This document shows, one piece after another, positions 1-6,581 of a stretch of DNA of 38,725 nt. The first letter of the stretch is position 1. Each line of letters starts with the position of its first letter. The position numbers and the translations under genes are program-made. Origin of the DNA: a virus; the IMG/VR virus record IMGVR_UViG_3300031566_000161, positions 1-38,725 of that record; one strand, 5' to 3'. Under the pieces are notes generated by a model. It worked only from the letters and a program-made list of their open reading frames with translations, was not told the DNA's origin and did not search any database.

Positions 1-1
1 C

Positions 2-358
2 AAGTACGGTGTGGAGCGTTGGACGTTCGCCACGGACAAGGTCGAAGGGTTTGCGACGGTGCGTTTCGAGATGGAGCCGGGCCGTTGGGTGCGGGTGACC
101 TTACGGGTCAGGGCTGATGAAGGGGCCAAAGAGAAGGAACTGGAGCAGGGACAGCGCATCGTGTGGAGGGCGTTATACAACTGGCTCAAGACGCAGTTTG
201 AGGCTATTGAGTATGGCGTATTCAGCCCACGAGAGGCCTTCCTGAGCTGGATAGAACTGCCTACGCCACAAGGTACAATCACTGTGGCCGAGGCCCTGTT
301 GCCGCGTTTGGAGGAGATGCCGAGGTTACTGACAGGAGGGATGGGACGTGGAGATTGA
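2..358 (+). CDS. Hypothetical phage protein, 5' end probably outside window
   Basis: The frame is open from the first bases of the window (KYGVERWTF), so the gene probably begins upstream. An internal GTG at 11 would give 115 residues. The visible part is charged, with an amphipathic helical stretch around residues 36-65 (numbering from the GTG) and a C-terminal segment around FLSWIELPTPQG followed by an ALLPRLEEMP helix. I do not recognise a domain. It overlaps the next gene by 11 bases, so it belongs to the same transcript. The annotation as a real gene rests on the overlap and the lack of a competing frame. Confidence 0.55.
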   Translation, partial: KYGVERWTFATDKVEGFATVRFEMEPGRWVRVTLRVRADEGAKEKELEQGQRIVWRALYNWLKTQFEAIEYGVFSPREAFLSWIELPTPQGTITVAEALLPRLEEMPRLLTGGMGRGD

Positions 359-542
359 GGTCAAGGGCGGCAAGTCTGGTTACGTGATCCGAAGCGCGTG
401 GGACGCCCTGGAGTGTGTGGCCATAGTAGAAACCTTCGTGGATTCCGATGCGGCGTACAATACTGATTATGGCGCAGCGGCCAATGGCCTGGACCGCTGG
501 CTGAAGCGGATGATAGCCGAGGAGGAAAATCATGATGGATGA
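348..542 (+). CDS. Small hypothetical protein
   Basis: A GTG start at 348 lies downstream of a strong GGAGGG ribosome site at about 335-340. The product is 64 residues, acidic, with no recognisable motif and one Cys. It overlaps both neighbours (11 bases each side), which supports a coupled operon of small early or middle phage genes. Function unknown. Confidence 0.55.
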   Translation: MEIEVKGGKSGYVIRSAWDALECVAIVETFVDSDAAYNTDYGAAANGLDRWLKRMIAEEENHDG

Positions 543-777
543 GTTCTGTGTAAAGTGCCGCCGCAAGATGCGCGTGGCGAAGGCGGGGCAGGAGGTCATC
601 GAGCTTACCGCCAGGGGTGGTAAGCCGTACAAGCAGATGAGTGGTGATGTGTTGGAATGCTCTCAGTGTCACTACCAGGTCGTGACCCGGTTTGGCAAGG
701 TGACAGCCCAGCATGATGAGGGATTCATGGATCGGGTCATATCGGCGAGGAGCATAGGCTGTCTGGAGGTAGTCTAA
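532..777 (+). CDS. Small zinc-ribbon-like protein
   Basis: The 81-residue product has two CxxC pairs, CVKC at residues 6-9 and CSQC at about 43-46, spaced as in a zinc ribbon. Between them is a basic stretch (RRKMRVAK) and a KPYKQMSGD loop. Zinc-ribbon microproteins of this size are common in phage early regions and may bind nucleic acid or partner proteins, but the target cannot be read here. The ATG at 532 follows GAGGAAAAT, a usable ribosome site, and overlaps the previous stop. The next gene starts one base after its stop. Confidence 0.65.
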   Translation: MMDEFCVKCRRKMRVAKAGQEVIELTARGGKPYKQMSGDVLECSQCHYQVVTRFGKVTAQHDEGFMDRVISARSIGCLEVV

Positions 778-778
778 T

Positions 779-1150
779 ATGTACGAAAACTACGATGACA
801 TCAAGTCGCGCATCACCGAGGAGCCGACCTGGTATGACCAGAATGGCACCCCGCGCTATGGCAGGTTTACTCCCAGTCAGTGCCCGAACATTTATGCTAA
901 TGTGGTGATGCTGGTCCGGATCGTTTGCCAAGATTGCAAGGCGGAGTTCCTGGTGGAGATGCATGCGGGCATCTTTGAGCACCGTCAAGAGGCCCCGCCT
1001 TTCCGGTGGCACTATGGTGATCCGCCCGTTCACGGCTGTATAGGTGATACCATGAACTGTGAGGACCTGGAGGTCATGGAGGCATGGACTAGGGAGGGCG
1101 TGATAGATTGGGCGCGCAGGCCAGAGTTTGAGGGCTTGATAGATGCCTGA
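779..1150 (+). CDS. Hypothetical phage protein with Cys pairs
   Basis: The 123-residue product has a CQDC pair at about residues 51-54 and single Cys residues at about 86 and 93, a possible metal site. It is otherwise acidic with many aromatic residues (for example YENYDD, WHYGD). I do not recognise the family. It begins one base after the previous stop, and the following small ORF starts inside its last codons, so it looks like a normal member of the operon. Confidence 0.6.
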   Translation: MYENYDDIKSRITEEPTWYDQNGTPRYGRFTPSQCPNIYANVVMLVRIVCQDCKAEFLVEMHAGIFEHRQEAPPFRWHYGDPPVHGCIGDTMNCEDLEVMEAWTREGVIDWARRPEFEGLIDA

Positions 1151-1274
1151 TGAGGCGTGCAAGGTGCTGTGCCTGGGGTGTACCAGGATAGCCCTTGAGG
1201 CGGATCCTATGCCTGAGTTCGGCATCACCTACGCAGAGGCGTTCCGGTTGCTTATTTGGGAGGCTGATGACTAG
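1143..1274 (+). CDS. 43-residue Cys-rich microprotein
   Basis: This ORF starts with ATG at 1143, overlapping the stop of the preceding gene by 8 bases, and ends with TAG at 1272-1274. The product starts MPDEACKVLCLGCTRIALEA, carrying CxxxCxxC within the first 13 residues, which resembles half of a zinc site. The rest (FGITYAEAFRLLIWEA) is predicted helical. The next gene starts inside its last codons (ATG at 1267). The coupled overlaps on both sides and the Cys pattern argue that it is real. Confidence 0.5.
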   Translation: MPDEACKVLCLGCTRIALEADPMPEFGITYAEAFRLLIWEADD

Positions 1275-1989
1275 CAAGTGCATGATAACCATTGACTGGC
1301 GCGCACCGGACAATGGGATACGTTTGGGCAAGAATCAGATTGCCATCCGTCCCGTCCCGGCTCGCCGGCTTCATCACCGCTGCGGGTCCTGCCGGTTCAT
1401 GGACCGCAGGATAGATGGTTGGGAGTGTGCTAGCTGGCTGCGGTACTTAATGACCTGGTTTCCGACGGCGGTTATGAAGCCCATTACGCCACAGACGCGC
1501 CTGGCGGCTGTTAGGAGTGCAGCGGTTCGCGTATCCGCCGCTAACCCTGGTTGGTTTGCCTGCCCGCTGTGGCTCTCCGGCGAGTCTGTGTCTACACGGG
1601 CCTGGCGTAGTGGGCATTATAGTGAGTTCCTGACCTTGCGGGCATTGGCCGGTGAGTTGAAAGACGGAGAAAGCGGCCTGGAGTTCCGGACCCATGACGC
1701 CTCGCGGGCACAGGGCGACTTGGCGGAGCTGGAACGGGCCGGTGCCGATATGAGGCGGAAGACCGAATGGTGGAAACTCCTGGGTCCATGGAATCTTCCG
1801 GATTCGATAGGTTTGGCATACAGCCTCGGAAGTGCCCTGTCCGCCAAGGCTGCGAGTTCCTTTGAGGGGCTGTTATCATTTGTCAGCACGGGCTATCTCA
1901 CGCAGAGCGAAGGGGCTTCTGTGGAGGTGTCCAGTCATGCCAATTGTAAGTGTGCAATTGTTGACGATGTGGATGATGAACTGGAGTAG
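1267..1989 (+). CDS. Doubtful ORF with N-terminal Cys motif
   Basis: The open frame gives 240 residues from ATG 1267, chosen because GGGAGG lies just upstream and the start overlaps the previous stop. The first 60 residues look coding: an HHRCGSC pair followed by GWECASW is like a small zinc module. After about residue 60 the composition becomes Ser/Ala/Arg-rich and less protein-like. In the other two forward frames of 1434-1990 there are short stretches that read at least as naturally, for example Cys-containing segments near 1790-1860 and 1865-1940. It may be one hypothetical gene, a frameshifted gene, or a short gene followed by non-coding or overlapping micro-ORFs. Confidence 0.35.
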   Translation: MTSKCMITIDWRAPDNGIRLGKNQIAIRPVPARRLHHRCGSCRFMDRRIDGWECASWLRYLMTWFPTAVMKPITPQTRLAAVRSAAVRVSAANPGWFACPLWLSGESVSTRAWRSGHYSEFLTLRALAGELKDGESGLEFRTHDASRAQGDLAELERAGADMRRKTEWWKLLGPWNLPDSIGLAYSLGSALSAKAASSFEGLLSFVSTGYLTQSEGASVEVSSHANCKCAIVDDVDDELE

Positions 1990-2003
1990 TCTTTGACCCC
2001 TAC

Positions 2004-2032
2004 TTGACAAGCTGCAAACTATGCTGTACAAT
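2004..2032 (+). promoter_or_regulatory. Sigma70-type promoter, near consensus
   Basis: TTGACA at 2004-2009 and TACAAT at 2027-2032 are separated by exactly 17 bases. This is the clearest promoter in the window and is placed to drive the ParB/PAPS-reductase/transporter operon starting at 2105. The transcript would begin near 2039 and run at once into the hairpin at 2051-2083. Confidence 0.75.
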
Positions 2033-2050
2033 GTGACGGAGCATCAAATT

Positions 2051-2087
2051 GCCCCGTCTACCCGGACGATGGGTGGGCGGGGCTTTT
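2051..2087 (+). terminator. Terminator-like hairpin in the operon leader (attenuator candidate)
   Basis: Arms at 2051-2063 (GCCCCGTCTACCC) and 2071-2083 (GGGTGGGCGGGGC) pair over 13 positions, two of them G-T, with a 7-base loop. Four T follow at 2084-2087 and an A-rich stretch precedes. It lies between the promoter and the first gene, so it could end upstream transcription, attenuate the operon, or require antitermination. The T tract is short, so efficiency may be partial. Confidence 0.6.
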
Positions 2088-2104
2088 GCTATTGTAGGAG
2101 CATA

Positions 2105-2776
2105 ATGACTAAAGGCATCAAGGGCGTTGAAGATCTCAAACTAGATGAAGCGAACCCGCGAAGGCACAACCCCCGCAACGTAGGGCTGATCGTGGACGCG
2201 CTGCATGAGGTGGGTGCAGCCCGGAGCATCGTCATCGATGAGGACGGTAACGTGCTGGCCGGGAACGCCACCGTGGAGGCTGCCATGGAAGCGGGTATCC
2301 TCAAGGTGCGTGTGGTGGAGGCCAACGGTGAGGAGCTGGTGGCCGTGCGGCGCACGGGGTTGACGGGGGAACAGAAGAAGCGTTTGGCTTACTATGATAA
2401 CCGTACTGCAGAGTTGGCAGAGTGGGATGTGATCCGTATCGTTCAAGACCTGGATGAGGGCTTGAGTCTAACCGGTTTGTTCTATGAGGAGGAGTTACAA
2501 GACCTCCTGAAGGAAGAGGGCAAGAAGATCGGGGAGCTGGTGCGGCCAGACTTCCCTGACCTTGAAAAACAACCTGATGTCAAAGATGTCAAAGATATCA
2601 AGGATGAGAATTGGTTCTATGTGGAGTTCTATGGTGATGATGAGCGAATGAGGGAGATGACTGAACTGTTGAGCCCTCACTTGACAGGTCAAAGTAAGCA
2701 TGAGCTAGATCGTGATTTCTTCTACGCTATGATGAAACGGTGCGCAAGTGAGGTCGAGGGGACTGATGGCGAGTGA
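2105..2776 (+). CDS. ParB/sulfiredoxin-fold protein (IbrB-like), first copy
   Basis: ATG 2105 is chosen because AGGAG at 2096-2100 precedes it; the frame extends further upstream but through the leader hairpin. The 223-residue product has an N-terminal ParB-like domain: NPRRHNPRN around residues 17-25 and the IDEDGNVLAGN strand-turn around 44-54, equivalent to the nucleotide-binding box of ParB/Srx proteins. It is followed by a helical part with LTGEQKKRLAYYDNR (about 86-100), a pattern I associate with phage ParB-domain proteins. No ParB DNA-binding helix-turn-helix or partner ParA is present, so chromosome or plasmid partition is unlikely. Residues around 158-166 are a three-fold DVK repeat. 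The gene overlaps the PAPS-reductase gene by 11 bases, the same pairing as IbrB/IbrA. Biochemical role unknown. Confidence 0.75.
   Translation: MTKGIKGVEDLKLDEANPRRHNPRNVGLIVDALHEVGAARSIVIDEDGNVLAGNATVEAAMEAGILKVRVVEANGEELVAVRRTGLTGEQKKRLAYYDNRTAELAEWDVIRIVQDLDEGLSLTGLFYEEELQDLLKEEGKKIGELVRPDFPDLEKQPDVKDVKDIKDENWFYVEFYGDDERMREMTELLSPHLTGQSKHELDRDFFYAMMKRCASEVEGTDGE
2576..2602 (+). repeat. Three tandem 9-base repeats in the ParB-like gene
   Basis: GATGTCAAA occurs twice and then as GATATCAAG, encoding DVK-DVK-DIK. It forms a charged linker between the ParB-like core and the C-terminal segment and could vary in copy number by slippage without breaking the frame. Confidence 0.7.
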
Positions 2777-3923
2777 GGCGGCGGAGATAGCGAAGAAGGG
2801 CTGGCTGTCACATACTGGTTTCACGGTCATGCCCATCCACGGCGAGGATGTTTTCACTGCGGCGTTGCGGAGAGCAAGGGAGCTATTTGAGATGGATCAA
2901 CCCATAACGGTGGGGTTCAGTGGCGGTAAGGACAGCACATGCGTCTTGATGATTATGTTGATGGTGGCCCGAGAATTAGGGCGGCTCCCATTGGAAGTAG
3001 CGATGGTGGATGAGGAAGTTCTTGACCCGGACACCATCGCTTATTCGTTTGAAGTAGCCAAATGGCCTGACATCAATTTTCGCTGGTTATGTATCCCGAT
3101 CAAGCATACCCTCCGCTCACAGCTTCGCACTCATTGGTATACTTGGGATCCCGCTGAACGGGATAAGTGGGCCAGGGAGATACCGGAGGGGGCGATCACC
3201 CTGGATGACCTGCAGGGGTATGACAAGGAAGATACCGGCTATGGAGATGCGATAGCAGCGTACTACAGGCAGTACCACGATTGGCCCGTGAGAGTTCACG
3301 TCACTGGTATTCGAGTGGAGGAAAGTTTAAACAGGCGTAGAACTATCATGAACAGTGGATCGTGGTTGCACAAGCATTCCCATGAATGGTTAACGAAGCC
3401 TATTTATGATTGGAAGTGGCAAGATGTGTGGAAGTCCATCATTCAGAATGGTTGGCCACACTCAGTGTATTATGACAAGGTGTGGATGAAGGGTGTCTCC
3501 ATGAAAGATCAACGCATAGGTCCATGGGGCAACGTGGCCAGCAGCCGTGAGACCAGGTTTTACCCAGAGTTTTATCCTGATTTCTGGGCGAAGGCGATAG
3601 TGCGCCTGCCTGAGTTGAGGGCCATGGCCCGTTATGGAAGCACCAAGATGTATCGAGCAAGGGCGAATAAACCGGAGGGTATAACCTGGCGAGAGTTCTG
3701 TATGCAGATCCTTCAATCATTGGATGATGAGTCAAGGGTGTTTTGGCTTAATCAAATCGAAGGCTATTTACGTAGATGGAAGAATCGTACTACATTACCT
3801 TTCCCTGACGAACCAGTTAAAGTTGAAGGAGAAAAGACCTGGCAATCATCCTGGCGAACCCTTGCTGTTATTATTGATAAAAATGATAGATTCAAAGGTA
3901 GAATATCGAGGGACGTGTGGTGA
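2766..3923 (+). CDS. PAPS reductase-family protein (IbrA/DUF3440-like), first copy
   Basis: ATG 2766 overlaps the ParB-like stop and has GAGG upstream. The 385-residue product carries the N-type ATP-pyrophosphatase loop SGGKDS at residues 52-57, followed by the helix LMIMLMVARE and the acidic strand MVDEEVLDP. A later VTGIRVEESLNRRR segment matches the substrate or partner-binding arginine region of the family, and KPIYDWKWQDVW is the usual downstream motif. The C-terminal extension is long and aromatic/basic. There is no C-terminal ECGLH-type catalytic Cys motif, so canonical reduction of PAPS is unlikely. An ATP-dependent adenylation or sulfur/amine transfer role is more consistent with the family fold. 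It pairs with the upstream ParB-like gene as IbrA does with IbrB. The last 200 bases are visibly more A+T rich. Confidence 0.8.
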   Translation: MASEAAEIAKKGWLSHTGFTVMPIHGEDVFTAALRRARELFEMDQPITVGFSGGKDSTCVLMIMLMVARELGRLPLEVAMVDEEVLDPDTIAYSFEVAKWPDINFRWLCIPIKHTLRSQLRTHWYTWDPAERDKWAREIPEGAITLDDLQGYDKEDTGYGDAIAAYYRQYHDWPVRVHVTGIRVEESLNRRRTIMNSGSWLHKHSHEWLTKPIYDWKWQDVWKSIIQNGWPHSVYYDKVWMKGVSMKDQRIGPWGNVASSRETRFYPEFYPDFWAKAIVRLPELRAMARYGSTKMYRARANKPEGITWREFCMQILQSLDDESRVFWLNQIEGYLRRWKNRTTLPFPDEPVKVEGEKTWQSSWRTLAVIIDKNDRFKGRISRDVW

Positions 3924-4987
3924 TGGTTATGGAAGATCAGGCTGTCTCACAAATACAGCTTAATCAGTTGACAATTGAGTGGGTCCCATTGAAACAGGTG
4001 AGGCCCAATTCATACAACCCTAACAAAATGACCTTTCATGACAGGATGCTGTTGAGGCAATCGCTCCTGGAGGATGGTTGGACGCAGCCGATAGTGACCC
4101 TCAAGGACGGCGCGGTTATCGTGGATGGAGAGCAACGCTGGGCCGTCGCCGGGTTGGGGTTACACCCGTCTGATATTCAGGAAGTGATTGACAAGATGGA
4201 GTCACGCAAGGCTCAGGGTCACCCTGAGTCTAACAGCATCCTTGAGCGCCTGCATGACGCCAAGGCTAGATTAGAAGAAGCTATAACCGGGGGAGAGGAG
4301 TCAAACCTGGCCGCCATCACGGGGGGGCTGGTCCCTATCACCAGGTTGGACCTGGGGGATGAGGCCCACAAGGTCATCTCCACCATCAGGCACAACCGGG
4401 CGAGGGGCATACATCAGATAGACGCGATGGCGGGTTTGACACGTGACCTGGTAGAGTTGGGCCTTGACCTGGATGACCTGGAGATGCGCCTGGGGATGGA
4501 TGATGAGGAGATACGGCGCTTCCTCCAGCAGACAGAGGGGCAGATAGGTGATTTGATGGATGACCTTGAGGGTACAGATTATTCACAGGCTTGGGGTCCA
4601 GTCAAGGTAACGACGCTCACTGATAATGAGGTGCTGGCGAAGGAGATTGAGAGGTCACAGCAAGCGGCGGTGGAGGCAAAGGATTATCAACTCAAGCTGA
4701 AAGCGCGGAGGGATCAAATCAACGCTCAGGCTGCGCAGATCGTAACACAGCGAGAGGAGCATGGAGAGGTCTTAACACAGTCGGACAAGGATGATGTTGC
4801 TGCTCAAGTGGAGAAGTCTATTGACGCCCCAGAGCCGCCGCCGCCTATACAGGCGCGGAAGCTCGCGATTGTCATTGCCCCGGAGGAGCATGACATGATC
4901 ATGAGGCTCGTAGAGATCATGGGGGAGGGCGTGGCGACGACGGTGGTTGAGGCGTGCAAGGCAGAGTTGGAGCGGAGGGGCGGATGA
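3923..4987 (+). CDS. ParB-like nuclease-domain protein, second copy
   Basis: ATG 3923 shares its A with the preceding TGA, and GAGGGA at 3908-3913 is a good ribosome site. The 354-residue product has a ParB N-terminal domain: VPLKQVRPNSYNPNKM (about 21-36), SLLEDGWTQPIVTL, and the box DGAVIVDGEQRW (about 62-73), with a later RHNRARGIH segment (about 157-165) typical of ParB/Srx proteins. Residues 170-320 are acidic and helical, probably a coiled coil. A final segment (ARKLAIVIAPEEHD onward) looks like a small alpha/beta C-terminal domain. It is clearly different from the first ParB-like protein (longer, different box), so this is not a simple recent duplication. It overlaps the second PAPS-reductase gene by 4 bases (ATGA). 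Confidence 0.78.
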   Translation: MVMEDQAVSQIQLNQLTIEWVPLKQVRPNSYNPNKMTFHDRMLLRQSLLEDGWTQPIVTLKDGAVIVDGEQRWAVAGLGLHPSDIQEVIDKMESRKAQGHPESNSILERLHDAKARLEEAITGGEESNLAAITGGLVPITRLDLGDEAHKVISTIRHNRARGIHQIDAMAGLTRDLVELGLDLDDLEMRLGMDDEEIRRFLQQTEGQIGDLMDDLEGTDYSQAWGPVKVTTLTDNEVLAKEIERSQQAAVEAKDYQLKLKARRDQINAQAAQIVTQREEHGEVLTQSDKDDVAAQVEKSIDAPEPPPPIQARKLAIVIAPEEHDMIMRLVEIMGEGVATTVVEACKAELERRGG

Positions 4988-5754
4988 TTCCCAAGAAGCA
5001 AGTCAAGGACAATGAAGCGTTCAAGAGCGCCTGGCAGGGCATCGGTGACCTCATCCCGAGGGAGCGCGTTGATGCCTTGGTGGAGCAGACCGTTGAGGAG
5101 ATCAAGGCTTTCTCAATGGGCAAGACCGTTGGTTACGGGTGGAGCGGGGGCAAGGATAGTCAAGCCCTCCGGGGGGTGATGGAGGCGGCTGGAGTTAATC
5201 AGTGCGTGCTCGTGAGGACTGATCTTGAGTTCCCGGCTTTCATTCAGTGGATGAAGGAGAACACACCCACGGGGCTGCAGGTCATCAATACAGGGCAGGA
5301 CCTCCCCTGGCTGGTGAAGAATCTCGCCATGTTGTTTCCTCGTGATGCAAAGTTGGTAGCCAAGTGGTATAGGGTGGTGCAGCACAGGGGGCAGGAGCGA
5401 TTCTTTAAGGAGCAGGGTCTGGACCTGCTTGCCCTTGGCCGCCGTCACGCTGACGGCAACTATACAGGCAAGGATGGGGTCTATATCAACGCGCGCGGCA
5501 TCACTCGCTGGTCACCGATCCGGCACTGGACCCATGAGGAGGTACTGGCCTTTTGTCACTATCAAGACATGCCGCTACCGCCTATTTATGATTGGCCGCG
5601 GGGGTGGATTGTGGGCACCGGCCCTTGGGCAGCGAGGACGTATACCGAGGATGATGAGCAGGGCTGGAGTGAGACGTACATCATAGACCCCTCAGTCGTT
5701 GAGGGGGCTGCAGAGCATATCCCTTCCGCCAGGGAGTTCTTAGACAATCTATGA
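4984..5754 (+). CDS. PAPS reductase-family protein, second copy
   Basis: ATG 4984 is chosen for the ATGA overlap and the AGCGGAGGGG ribosome site just upstream; the frame itself opens earlier. The 256-residue product has SGGKDS at residues 54-59, then an acidic strand RTDLEFP, a GLDLLALGRRHADGN segment and the paired motifs SPIRHWTHEEVLAF and PLPPIYDWPRGW, all standard for the PAPS reductase/FAD synthetase superfamily. No ECG-type catalytic Cys is present at the C-terminus. It is much shorter than the first copy and close in length to the core family. Its stop overlaps the permease start by 4 bases, so the reductase-like and transport genes are translated as one unit. Confidence 0.8.
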   Translation: MIPKKQVKDNEAFKSAWQGIGDLIPRERVDALVEQTVEEIKAFSMGKTVGYGWSGGKDSQALRGVMEAAGVNQCVLVRTDLEFPAFIQWMKENTPTGLQVINTGQDLPWLVKNLAMLFPRDAKLVAKWYRVVQHRGQERFFKEQGLDLLALGRRHADGNYTGKDGVYINARGITRWSPIRHWTHEEVLAFCHYQDMPLPPIYDWPRGWIVGTGPWAARTYTEDDEQGWSETYIIDPSVVEGAAEHIPSAREFLDNL

Positions 5755-6581
5755 AGCGGGTATTGGGATTTGTTGGTCTAATTGTGGCGTGGGAGTTTGC
5801 GGTATGGAGTACGGATTCTGCTTTCTTGCCGTCAAGCGTAGAGGTCCTGAAAGCCTTAATAGAGCTGTTTGTCACGGGGGAGATATACAGGCACATCACG
5901 GCTTCCCTGCAGCACATCATGATAGGGTTCATGGTGGCTGCGGTGCTCGGTGGCTTCCTGGGCATACTGATCACGGAAAGCAAGGCCATGGACACGATCT
6001 TGACGCCGGTGATAGACGCGATGCGCCCGGTGGCGGCGCTGACGATCTTCCCCTTATTGATCGTGGTATTGGGGCTGGGTATGAAGAGCAAGGTATTCGT
6101 TATCTGCTGGACTGCGTGGCCAGCAATCTTGCTCAATACAGCTCATGCCATCAGAACGGTGGACCAGTCAGTGATCGAAGCCGCTATGCTGGATGGGGCC
6201 GGACGGTTGAGCCTCTTGCGTCACGTCAAGTTACCGCTGGGACTTCCGACGATTATGACGGGGCTGAGGATAGGGATGAGCGGGGGCTGGATCAGCCTAG
6301 TATCAGCGGAGATGTTAGGGGCAAGCGCCGGGTTAGGTTACAGTATCTTGGCGTACTCTCAGACCTTTCGCTTTGCGAAGATGTATAGCATAATAGTCAT
6401 CATTGCGCTTTTAGGCTTGATGATGAATGTGGCGCTGGCCTGGCTGCAGTCACGGTTGGATTATGACATGATAAGGGAGAAGAAAGATGAAGAGAGCAAG
6501 TTTCTACGTTTTCATGATCGGGCTGCTAGTTATGCTCTTGACAGTTTCAAGTGGCTGCGCAGCCCCAGAGCCCGAGGGTGA
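5751..6581 (+). CDS. ABC transporter permease, nitrate/sulfonate/taurine type
   Basis: The 276-residue product is a binding-protein-dependent inner-membrane permease (SsuC/TauC/ThiX-like). Hydrophobic segments are visible at about 3-19, 55-74, 94-110, 113-133, 178-200 and 212-232. The cytoplasmic EAA loop is intact: EAAMLDGAG at 143-151 followed by LPLGLP at 161-166, the site that docks the ATPase. The start overlaps the upstream stop (ATGA). The C-terminal 30 residues run in another frame through the signal peptide of the next gene, an overlap of 95 bases that is far longer than elsewhere in the window. No ATP-binding cassette gene lies nearby, so a host ATPase would be needed. The substrate cannot be read from the permease: sulfonates, taurine, nitrate, thiamine precursor and riboflavin systems all share this fold. 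Confidence 0.88.
   Translation: MKRVLGFVGLIVAWEFAVWSTDSAFLPSSVEVLKALIELFVTGEIYRHITASLQHIMIGFMVAAVLGGFLGILITESKAMDTILTPVIDAMRPVAALTIFPLLIVVLGLGMKSKVFVICWTAWPAILLNTAHAIRTVDQSVIEAAMLDGAGRLSLLRHVKLPLGLPTIMTGLRIGMSGGWISLVSAEMLGASAGLGYSILAYSQTFRFAKMYSIIVIIALLGLMMNVALAWLQSRLDYDMIREKKDEESKFLRFHDRAASYALDSFKWLRSPRARG

Noticed and set aside
279-714. Long reverse-strand frames over the first genes
   Set aside because: They mirror forward genes with better ribosome sites and Cys motifs; G+C-rich third positions create such shadows throughout the window. No reverse-strand ORF has recognisable domains.
2105-4987. Plasmid or chromosome partition (ParAB-parS)
   Set aside because: No ParA ATPase, no parS-like palindrome array and no ParB helix-turn-helix; the ParB-like domains occur with PAPS-reductase partners instead.
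2748-5754. Canonical assimilatory PAPS reductase (CysH)
   Set aside because: Both proteins have the SGGKDS loop but lack the C-terminal ECGLH-type catalytic Cys, and no sulfite reductase or thioredoxin gene is nearby.
5789-6388. 199-residue forward frame inside the permease gene
   Set aside because: It is His/Gly/Arg-rich with no domain, fully inside a gene with clear membrane segments and an EAA loop.
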